Below, piece after piece: positions 23,094-30,996 of a stretch of DNA of 64,000 nt. The stretch lies in the IMG/VR virus record IMGVR_UViG_3300035181_002093, positions 1-64,000 of that record. The stretch is one strand, 5' to 3'. A program made the translations under genes and the position numbers. Every line of letters starts with the position of its first letter. The stretch's first letter is position 1. The DNA is from a virus. The notes under the pieces are model-generated. The model was not told the origin of the DNA. It searched no databases and worked only from the letters and a program-made list of their open reading frames with translations.

Positions 23094-26000
23094 CCACTGC
23101 TTCCAAGACCACGTTCTCTGCCAGTGCGCCGCGTCAGGCTGCATTCATCGTCTATATCAACGGCATCGAAGTGCCGGCGAAGTCCGTCTCGATGCGTTAT
23201 GGCGTCTGGCAAGTCCCCGAGATGCAGATCGAGATGACCGCAGACCCGACGTTGACGCGTCTCGGGGCTGAAGACCGTGTGCAGGTCGCTGTGTTCTACC
23301 TCGATGACTGTGACGTCGTACCCGGCGTCGCGCCGGCGTTCCGTCTGTTCGGCGAAGGGGAGATCACCGGGTGGGGCTACCGCAACACTGGTGCAGGCCG
23401 GTCGATCATGTTCACAGCCGTGAACCAGATTGCAATCTACACACAGCTGACGGTTCACTTCCTGAACACGTTCGATGATCTCGTTGGAGATGCGACCAAC
23501 CCCGCCCAGGGCGTCACCAACCTGTCGACGCCCTCCTCACACCTGGTCTATCCCCTCGCGCTGTTCACCCAAGGGTTGCTCGAGGTCGGAGACGCGAAGG
23601 TCGACTTCATCAAGCGCCCCTTTGACTTCCTCTACAACACCGTGCGCGGAATGCTCGACGTGCGCGTCCCCGCCGATCACCAAGCCATCCCCGCATCCAA
23701 CTTCTTTGCACGCTGGGCACGGCTGACCAACTTCCTCAACAAGTTCGTCGCGTCGCCGTTCTTCGACGAAGTTTCTGCGTTCAGCGACAACATCTTCCCC
23801 GCGCTCAAGGCGATTCAAAGCGTCTCGGCCGTCAGCACGATCGTCAAGAACCTCATCCCTCCGGTTCAAAACGCAGGCTCGATCTGGGACATGCTCGAGA
23901 CCGTCATTCAGACGCTCTTGACCGAGATCGCGATGATCCCGTCGATGCCGCTGGTCACCGTCGACCTGGCAACGAGCCTCATCCAGCCCACGAACTTCAA
24001 CGAGCACACGCTCGCCCCGGCACCCGGCTGGACGGACCAACTTCTCACGGTCACCGGGAACCAGCTTCGTACGTTCGATGGCACGTTGATCACGGGCCTC
24101 GTGAACGGTCACCAGATCGCGCTCGTCAACGGTGTTGCCATCGACAGCGTCACGAAGGCGCCGATCAAGTACGGAGACACGCTCGAGAGCGCGACGGCCA
24201 AGGCGAACGCGAAGAAGTGGGTCCCGACGCTGAGCCTCGACAGCCGCAAGACCAAGCCCAAGCGCATCCCCAACTACTTCGTCAAGCCACAGAGCTTGTT
24301 CAGCATCCCGCCAGCGTGCAACACCGTCTTCCCGTCACAGCTCCTCAACATGACGTACGAGGAGAACTATGCGACGCAGCCCACGCGCCTCTACTTCAAT
24401 GACGGCACCGTCAACCGGCTCCTGAACACGCAGGGCGCCGCGATGAAGCAGACCATCCTGGATGCGCTGGCCATCGGATACCCCGAGGAGGTCGACCTCT
24501 ACGAGAAGGAGCGTCACGCGTCCCCCGCCTACAACTCGAAGAACTTCCTCCTCTACCCCGAGGAGTTCTTCAAGGGTCCGGTGATGGACCGTCGCGACAT
24601 CCCGCCGTGGATGTTCTTCCTGAGTGCCCAGGAGAACCACATCAACCCAACACCTGTGGGCGGGATTCCTCCAACACCGCCAGCGCCGGCGCAGACCGGG
24701 GCAACGCCCGCACCGCAGCCACACTTCCCGACGCCTGCGATTCGAACGCCTGGCGAGACGGCCAACACCAACCCGACGCTGCCGCTACCGGGACGTTGGG
24801 TGTGGCCCGTCGCGATGTTCGAAGGACGGAAGCCGGTTATCGGGCACGAGTTTGACCCGACACCCGGCAAAGAACGTGGTGTGGTTCACCCCGGGCTCGA
24901 CCTTTTTTTCGAACACAAAGCGACAGACCCGTGGACGAAGAATACGCCCAATCGGTCCAAGGGTGGCGGCTTCGTCATGCCCAACGGCGTGACCGTCGTG
25001 GCAGCACATGATGGTGTTGTATGGTCTGCTGGTCAAACGCCGGTCGGTTACACGATTGTTATCGACCACGGTCCGTTGAAGTGCTGCACGTACTATACAC
25101 ACATGTCTTCCATGTATATGGAGCCCACGCAAAGGGCTGCATCGGGACAGCGTGTCACCGCAGGTACACCACTCGGGATCGTCGGGTACTCCCCACGCGA
25201 CGAAGCCAAGTTGATGCACTTGCACTTCGAACTCTGGTTTCCGGGACCTACCAACTTCGTTAATCCTGCGCCCTACATGAAGGCGGGCCCGTGGGAGTAT
25301 GTGACCGCGGGGCAAGCATTGCCTCCTGCAGCGCCTGCGCCTGCAACACCACAAGCCGCAACATCCAACCAACCGGCACCGGCAGCTCCGACACCCCCGA
25401 CGCCGACGCCTGCAGCCTTCGACGCCACGCAGACGGATACCGACACCGTCTACAAGCTCTACGCGAAGTTCGAGTACTTCCGCGAACGCTACGCCAAGCG
25501 AACGGGTTCCGCTTCCATCTCGTGGAACCCCTACGTCGTCCCCGGCTTTCCAGCGGTGATTCTGGATCAACGCGCGTCTCGCGTGGACCTGTTCGTCTAC
25601 GTCACGACGGTTCAGCAGTCGATGTCACACGACGGTCGGCGCGGCACTACGCTCTCCTTCTCTTACGGACGTCAGATTCAGGAGATGTTTCAACTCTTGA
25701 ACGAAGAGTTCTCGAGGAATGACGCGACAGCGCGCGGCGCAGCGCCTGAAGAACCCATTCGCGACGTCAGCAAGATCCTGCAGTCGTTTCCCAAGGCCGA
25801 GGCCTACTACCAGAACTTGTTCTACGGGGCCCAGCCGCTCTACGGTAAGGACGCATCCTTCGACTTCCGGAAGATCTTGGCATTCGCTGCCAAGGTCCCC
25901 GGCGCATCACCCGAACCTATCTACGTCAACGGGCCGGACGCCGCGACGGATGACGCTGTAGTGCAAGCGACACAGGACTACGCGACACTGCTAGCCAAAC

Positions 26001-26704
26001 GGACCCCGTTGGCCATACAGGTCACGACGCTACAAACGCAGATTGATGTTCATCTAGGAATCATCAAACAGAACACGTCTTCGTTTGGTGCGTCGTCTAC
26101 CACGCTGAACTCGCCGTTGGACGACAATCTCAATCCCAATGCACTGCAGTCTCTGGTCAAGGAAATCTCGACCGCGGAAGCGGAAGCGGCTATCGCAACA
26201 CTCACACCACCGTTGACGATCGCCAAGGCGGCGCTGGCAGACCTTGACGCACAGATTTTGTCTGTGTTGGCCATCAAGAACCAAACGTCGGTCGGCTCTG
26301 TGACACGCGTGGCCCATAACCTGGGCGGAAACAACGCTAACCGAGAGCTAGTTCCAACCGCGTTCTCTAGCGCCTGTTTCGAGAGTCGAGACGCAGCCAT
26401 GCGCTACAACTGGCGGCCTATCTGCACGCTCGATGAATACATCGTGTTCTACAACTCCGCAGGTGAGGGAGAGGTCCCCGCATTCGGGCATGCACATAGC
26501 GTGGGCGCACGGTACTTCTCGCGCATCCGCCGCATCGTGTATCAGGACCTCCCGGACGCAGTGCCGCCCAACATCACGGGGCTCGACTCACCTGCGGTGA
26601 CGGGGCTGACCTCGACCAGCTTCTCCCAATCCCGAAGCGATTGGGACGCGATCCTTCTGGCCTATCGCAACAACGTCTTGGCCATCAAGACACCGAGAAC
26701 CTAG
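23090..26704 (+). CDS. Baseplate hub-like protein with internal M23 peptidase domain
   Basis: I chose ATG 23090 for the ATGA overlap. The 1204-residue protein begins with a beta-rich structural domain (YINGIEVPAKSVSMRYGVWQ). Residues about 580-740 form an M23 zinc endopeptidase domain with the ligand motifs H600-P-G-L-D604 and H710-L-H712-F-E, plus CTYYTHMSS. Pro/Ala/Thr-rich linkers flank it on both sides (about 550-580 and 745-785). The C-terminal third is structural again, with a helical segment. M23 enzymes cut peptidoglycan cross-links, so this is likely a tail-tip lysin that opens the wall during infection. Confidence 0.8.
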   Translation: MTTASKTTFSASAPRQAAFIVYINGIEVPAKSVSMRYGVWQVPEMQIEMTADPTLTRLGAEDRVQVAVFYLDDCDVVPGVAPAFRLFGEGEITGWGYRNTGAGRSIMFTAVNQIAIYTQLTVHFLNTFDDLVGDATNPAQGVTNLSTPSSHLVYPLALFTQGLLEVGDAKVDFIKRPFDFLYNTVRGMLDVRVPADHQAIPASNFFARWARLTNFLNKFVASPFFDEVSAFSDNIFPALKAIQSVSAVSTIVKNLIPPVQNAGSIWDMLETVIQTLLTEIAMIPSMPLVTVDLATSLIQPTNFNEHTLAPAPGWTDQLLTVTGNQLRTFDGTLITGLVNGHQIALVNGVAIDSVTKAPIKYGDTLESATAKANAKKWVPTLSLDSRKTKPKRIPNYFVKPQSLFSIPPACNTVFPSQLLNMTYEENYATQPTRLYFNDGTVNRLLNTQGAAMKQTILDALAIGYPEEVDLYEKERHASPAYNSKNFLLYPEEFFKGPVMDRRDIPPWMFFLSAQENHINPTPVGGIPPTPPAPAQTGATPAPQPHFPTPAIRTPGETANTNPTLPLPGRWVWPVAMFEGRKPVIGHEFDPTPGKERGVVHPGLDLFFEHKATDPWTKNTPNRSKGGGFVMPNGVTVVAAHDGVVWSAGQTPVGYTIVIDHGPLKCCTYYTHMSSMYMEPTQRAASGQRVTAGTPLGIVGYSPRDEAKLMHLHFELWFPGPTNFVNPAPYMKAGPWEYVTAGQALPPAAPAPATPQAATSNQPAPAAPTPPTPTPAAFDATQTDTDTVYKLYAKFEYFRERYAKRTGSASISWNPYVVPGFPAVILDQRASRVDLFVYVTTVQQSMSHDGRRGTTLSFSYGRQIQEMFQLLNEEFSRNDATARGAAPEEPIRDVSKILQSFPKAEAYYQNLFYGAQPLYGKDASFDFRKILAFAAKVPGASPEPIYVNGPDAATDDAVVQATQDYATLLAKRTPLAIQVTTLQTQIDVHLGIIKQNTSSFGASSTTLNSPLDDNLNPNALQSLVKEISTAEAEAAIATLTPPLTIAKAALADLDAQILSVLAIKNQTSVGSVTRVAHNLGGNNANRELVPTAFSSACFESRDAAMRYNWRPICTLDEYIVFYNSAGEGEVPAFGHAHSVGARYFSRIRRIVYQDLPDAVPPNITGLDSPAVTGLTSTSFSQSRSDWDAILLAYRNNVLAIKTPRT

Positions 26705-26708
26705 TACC

Positions 26709-27461
26709 ATGCGACCCATGCCGAACACGCTCGCCCGTTTTGCGAAGTTGGCTGCCACGAGCCGCCAAACGCAGGACATCGACGCGTGGCACGCGTGGAA
26801 GAAGAGCCCGACGGATGCGAACGCCAGCGCGCTCCTCGCGCAGGTCAACCCGCTCATCCACCGTGAAGCCAACAAGTGGGCAGGTACCCTCGCACGGCCG
26901 TTGCTCGAGTCGGAGGGTAAGCGCCTCGCGATGGAGGCGTTCCACAGCTACGACCCGAACAAGGGTGCGGCGCTTGGCACACACGTCGTCAACCAGCTCC
27001 AGCGGCTGTCTCGGCTCAGCTACGCGAACCAGAACGTCGCACGGCTACCCGAGAACAAGATGTTGCTCTACCACAGCTACAACGTCGCCCACTCGGATCT
27101 GGCGGATGCCCTCGGACGCGCACCGACGACGGACGAGCTGGCGGATCAACTCGGGTGGCCGATGCATCGCGTCGAGGAGTACCGCAAGTCGATCGGACGC
27201 AAGGAGCTGCTCGAGTCGGGTGGGCTCTTCGAGACGGGCGACGCAGGGCTCTACGATGCGGACAAGCAAGAGCACGTCGTCGACTTCATCCACCACGACT
27301 TGTCTCCACAGCAGAAGGCAATCTTCGAACACCTGACGGGGTACGGGGGTGCTGAGCAACTCTCGAATCAAGAGATCCAGAAGAAGCTCAACATGACGCA
27401 GGGCCAATACAGCTACGCCAAGGCGAAGCTCATCGAGCACGTGGAGAAGGTCCATGGCTAA
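26709..27461 (+). CDS. Sigma-70-family-like protein inside the tail module
   Basis: The 250-residue protein has a region-2-like segment (VNPLIHREANKW, AMEAFHSYDPNKGAALGTHV), a region-3-like segment (LADALGRAPTTDELADQLGW), and a C-terminal region-4-like helix-turn-helix (LSNQEIQKKLNMTQGQYSYA). It is divergent, so DNA specificity is probably changed. The ATG follows the hub gene stop by 4 bases without a visible ribosome site. It overlaps the next structural gene by 8 bases, so it is expressed with virion genes. It could alternatively be a structural protein derived from a sigma factor. Confidence 0.7.
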   Translation: MRPMPNTLARFAKLAATSRQTQDIDAWHAWKKSPTDANASALLAQVNPLIHREANKWAGTLARPLLESEGKRLAMEAFHSYDPNKGAALGTHVVNQLQRLSRLSYANQNVARLPENKMLLYHSYNVAHSDLADALGRAPTTDELADQLGWPMHRVEEYRKSIGRKELLESGGLFETGDAGLYDADKQEHVVDFIHHDLSPQQKAIFEHLTGYGGAEQLSNQEIQKKLNMTQGQYSYAKAKLIEHVEKVHG

Positions 27462-28518
27462 CCCTCCCAACAACAACGATTCGACTGAGGTGATGGGGAT
27501 CGGGCTGACGCGCGTCGCGTCCGCACAGGACGCCAAGACCCAGTCCGACGTAAACGAGAAGTCTCCCTCGATCGAATACGACCCGAGCACCAAGCAGCGC
27601 TTCTACGATACAGCACCCGTTCCCACGAAGCGCTTGTTTGCGTCCCCTCTGGCAATCAAAGGACCTTACGTTCGTGGAGGCGTGCGCAGCATCGACGATG
27701 GTTGGTCCTCCAGTCACCGCGCACTCGACTACCAGGTCGAACTTGGCGAACCGGTCTACGCGATGGGTGATGGCACCGTGGTGTTCGTTGGATACCAGTC
27801 GAAAGCACTCCATCTGGACCTGGTCAATGTCGAAGGCGCACATGCCGATGCCCACGGAAACATCCTGAGCAGCAACTCCACGGTGGTCTCGACGGTTGAT
27901 CAGATCGGGCTGGGTGGCATCGTCGTGCAGATCCTACACAACGGAGACTTCGAGGGGTATCGCACCGAGTACTACCGTCTCGGCAGCGTCGACGTCAGCG
28001 CGATTGCGCCAGGCAACTCGGTGACCGAAGGACAGAAGATCGGGACGACGGGCGGGACCGGCGGTCCGACGGGCTTCTCGACGACCTCACCGATTCTCTC
28101 CCTGCAGATCTCGTTCGTTTCAGGCACGACATCTTCCTTGGTCCCACCGACATCGATCGTGCCGAACTCTTGGCCGGGTCACCAAGACTCCACGACGGGT
28201 GCAGGGATTTCCAACAGCATCCTCATGGCGCCCGAGGCGCCATTCGGTTCGCAGATGATGTCGAGCTTCGCCGCGGTCTTCCTACAGGGCGCGGATCGCG
28301 GCACGTCCCTACAGAACCAAGACACGTCAGACATCAAACTGGCGCAGGCGCGCCACGCAACGTTCATTCAACAAGCAGCCAACGCGCGGCTGAGCAGCTT
28401 GTACGCCGCAACTTCCGCGTTCAAAACACAGCCGCTCGAAAAGGTCAGCGCACCCATGGTGTTCGACTTCGATAAGGGTGTGTGGATCATCAACGGCGTC
28501 GAACAAGGGCCGGTATAG
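27454..28518 (+). CDS. Degenerate M23-like structural protein, 354 aa
   Basis: Residues about 60-220 follow the M23 fold: SSHRALDYQVELGEPVYAM (H88 and D92 in place), GDGTVVFVG, a Y-x-x-E-Y-Y-R-L segment where H-L-S is usual, and GNSVTEGQKIGTTGGTGGPT. The final H-x-H motif is replaced by LSLQISF, so the zinc site is incomplete and catalysis is unlikely. The C-terminal 130 residues are structural. It is probably a baseplate protein using the fold for binding. Confidence 0.65.
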   Translation: MANPPNNNDSTEVMGIGLTRVASAQDAKTQSDVNEKSPSIEYDPSTKQRFYDTAPVPTKRLFASPLAIKGPYVRGGVRSIDDGWSSSHRALDYQVELGEPVYAMGDGTVVFVGYQSKALHLDLVNVEGAHADAHGNILSSNSTVVSTVDQIGLGGIVVQILHNGDFEGYRTEYYRLGSVDVSAIAPGNSVTEGQKIGTTGGTGGPTGFSTTSPILSLQISFVSGTTSSLVPPTSIVPNSWPGHQDSTTGAGISNSILMAPEAPFGSQMMSSFAAVFLQGADRGTSLQNQDTSDIKLAQARHATFIQQAANARLSSLYAATSAFKTQPLEKVSAPMVFDFDKGVWIINGVEQGPV

Positions 28519-28519
28519 C

Positions 28520-28966
28520 ATGGCGTATGACGTCAACATCCAGATCGTTCCCGCGTCCCAGTATACGGGGATGGGTTTTTACTCGTTCGGGCAGACGCGG
28601 TCACTAGGCGTGCGTGGAATCCAGAAACTGGTCAACATCTTCGCCAAGTACCTGCTGACGCCTGTCGGGACAGACCCGCTGGACCTCACGTATGGAACCA
28701 ACCTGACGTACCTCATCGGCACTAACGTGTCTTTGAATGACGCACGTGAGGTCTTGGACATGGCCGTCGACACGGCGGCTACAGCCATCCGTACATTTCA
28801 ATCCCTTCAGTCGTCCGTGGATGATGACGAACGTCTTGCAACCGCTGTCGTTACCGACTACATCGTCATTCCTGATGGTCCTGGGTTCGCCGCTCAGGTT
28901 CTGATCACCAACGTCGCGAATCAACAGCTGCAAATCGTGCTCCCCACGCTCGAGGTACGCCAATGA
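28520..28966 (+). CDS. gp25/GPW-like baseplate wedge protein
   Basis: The 148-residue product (ATG 28520, 1 base after the upstream stop) contains VRGIQKLVNIFAKYLLTPVG, then DLTYGTNLTYLIG, which fits the W/gp25 pattern 'helix, L-T-x-x-G, D-Y-G-T-x-L'. It is followed directly (4-base overlap) by the J-like gene, the usual order of W then J in contractile-tail baseplates. Start assignment is by spacing. Confidence 0.65.
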   Translation: MAYDVNIQIVPASQYTGMGFYSFGQTRSLGVRGIQKLVNIFAKYLLTPVGTDPLDLTYGTNLTYLIGTNVSLNDAREVLDMAVDTAATAIRTFQSLQSSVDDDERLATAVVTDYIVIPDGPGFAAQVLITNVANQQLQIVLPTLEVRQ

Positions 28967-30996
28967 GTACGACCGTCACGATCAGCCCGTCCGACGTTTC
29001 GACAGCGGCGGATTTCCTCGAGCAATTCCTGACAGACCAAGTACCTGACGGCGATTTCAGCCGAGGGACGGCGCTGCGTGACCTCAGCGTGCAAGCCATC
29101 GCCGCGGTGGTCGCGTTTCTTCGTGCGGATGCCGCTCAGATCCGGCAAATGCAGTCGCTGGTGACGGTGGAGGCCGCCGTCAACTCGGTTGGAGGGGATG
29201 CCCAGGCGTTGACGGATGCCGTCACCGCGATCCTGTCCAACTTCTTCGTCGCACCCAAGAGCGGAACGTTCGCGCGTGGCTTCGCCATCGGCCACGCGTC
29301 GCAACAGGTCGACATCTTCATCGCAGTGACCATCCGCTTCACGTACAGCCGGGGAATCGTGTTCGCGGTCGACTCGGCCGATACGCTCTTCATCCCGAAG
29401 TCCGAGCTGGTGCCGATCGTCCAGGCAGACGGCTCCATCGTCGACTACGAATTCCGGATCCCGCTGGTCGCGGTCGCCCCCGGCGAGACCTACAACATCG
29501 CTCCGGGTCTGTTCGCAGCGTTCGACCGCTTCAATCCGTACGTCACGCGCGTCGAGAACACTGCGACCTTCGCTGGCGGGCGTGGCGCCGAGACCATCTC
29601 GGAAATCCTGGCACGCGCACCTACCGTCGTGGCCGTTCGTAACCTCATCAACGCGCGGTCCATCATCGCGACGCTCGATGACAACTTCGAAGGGATCCAG
29701 AACATCCTGGTCGTGGGGATGGGCGACCCTGAGATGCAGCGCGACATCGTTCCGACGATCGCGCCCAACCTGAAGTTTCACATCGGCGGTGCCGTCGACA
29801 TCTACCTGCGCACGGCCTTGGTGGAGACGTCGTTCACCGGCTCCGTCGGTGGATTGTTCGCCCGTCCTGACGGCATCTCCACGGTCTTCCGTGATGGTGC
29901 CGTGAGTTTCGCGTCCGTGCTGCCAGGCGACATCATCCGCGTCACCGCCGGGTTCCCGACGACTCCGGCGGAGTTCTTGGTGGTGGAGAACGCGGGCACG
30001 TCGCTCATCGTGAGCAACCAGTCGCCGTTTCCGATCGCGACCGATGAAGCAGCACCCCCGACCACGGTCAGCTATGTGATCGGACGGATCGGTCCAACGT
30101 ACAACGACGTCGTCTTCGACCTTGGCGGGCTGCCATACACGACAGGTTCGACGTCGCGCAAGGTCGCGACGTCTGGACGCATCACACTTCCCGGAGGTCC
30201 TGTCATGGACATCCTGGACGTGGCGATCATCAACCCGGCCGCGCCCGAAGCCGCGTTCAAATCGACGCTCGACGGCTTCGTCCACTTCCCCAACCAGGTC
30301 AACCAAGCCCCTCAACAGACCGCGACGCCTACCCAGGGGCTGCAGTTCCAGACGATCGTGCACGCGCCGCTGCAAGCACAGAGCGCGCTCCAGTGGATGG
30401 AGGTCGTCGTCGGCACCGACTCGTTCCGGTCGCGGTTCGACACGTACCTGCTGCGCGTTCGCTACCGCACGCTGCAGACGTTCGCGAGCATCGATGCGTT
30501 CGTGCGCAGCCCTCGAGAACGGGTCAGCGCCGCCTTCCAACTTCCCCGTGGACATCACCCTGTCGCGGTGTCGATGGTGCTCACGTACACTCTCAAGGCG
30601 ACGGCCGCCTCAACGCTCGACAACACCGCCATCGCGCAGACCATCGTGGACTACGTCAACACGTTCGACGCAACCGCCGCGTCTATTGACGTCGCGGCCA
30701 TCATCCAACTGGTCATGAACACCTACCCGGACATCGGGAACATCGTTCCGTCGTATCCGGGGTATCCGATCCTTCGCATCAACTACGCACTACGCGCTCC
30801 CACTGGCGACGTGTTGACGTACAGCACGGCGGACGCAGTCAGCATCGACCTGACCAAACAAACCGCCGGACCCGTACCACCCACGTGGACCTTCAACGGC
30901 GAGCCTGTCACCCTTGACAGTCTTGGCGTTACGAACCGGACACTGCGGTACATCGCAAACACGACCACGATCGTGGCGACCCAGGCAGGTACCTGA
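28963..30996 (+). CDS. Baseplate J-like protein (gp6 family)
   Basis: The 677-residue protein starts at the ATGA overlap. The N-terminal region has FSRGTALRDLSVQAIAAVVA and IRQMQSL, followed by GTFARGFAIGHASQQVDIFI, PGETYNIAPG and the typical helical TISEILARAPTVVAVRNLIN segment. The C-terminal half has FQLPRGHHPVAVSMVLTYTL and a helix set. J-like proteins form the wedge ring of contractile baseplates. This is one of the strongest pieces of evidence for a myovirus-type tail. Confidence 0.82.
   Translation: MSTTVTISPSDVSTAADFLEQFLTDQVPDGDFSRGTALRDLSVQAIAAVVAFLRADAAQIRQMQSLVTVEAAVNSVGGDAQALTDAVTAILSNFFVAPKSGTFARGFAIGHASQQVDIFIAVTIRFTYSRGIVFAVDSADTLFIPKSELVPIVQADGSIVDYEFRIPLVAVAPGETYNIAPGLFAAFDRFNPYVTRVENTATFAGGRGAETISEILARAPTVVAVRNLINARSIIATLDDNFEGIQNILVVGMGDPEMQRDIVPTIAPNLKFHIGGAVDIYLRTALVETSFTGSVGGLFARPDGISTVFRDGAVSFASVLPGDIIRVTAGFPTTPAEFLVVENAGTSLIVSNQSPFPIATDEAAPPTTVSYVIGRIGPTYNDVVFDLGGLPYTTGSTSRKVATSGRITLPGGPVMDILDVAIINPAAPEAAFKSTLDGFVHFPNQVNQAPQQTATPTQGLQFQTIVHAPLQAQSALQWMEVVVGTDSFRSRFDTYLLRVRYRTLQTFASIDAFVRSPRERVSAAFQLPRGHHPVAVSMVLTYTLKATAASTLDNTAIAQTIVDYVNTFDATAASIDVAAIIQLVMNTYPDIGNIVPSYPGYPILRINYALRAPTGDVLTYSTADAVSIDLTKQTAGPVPPTWTFNGEPVTLDSLGVTNRTLRYIANTTTIVATQAGT

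Noticed and set aside
28921-30558. 545-codon minus-strand frame opposite the J-like gene
   Set aside because: Arg/Asp-rich low-complexity product with no recognisable fold. The plus strand encodes a coherent baseplate protein with start-stop overlaps.
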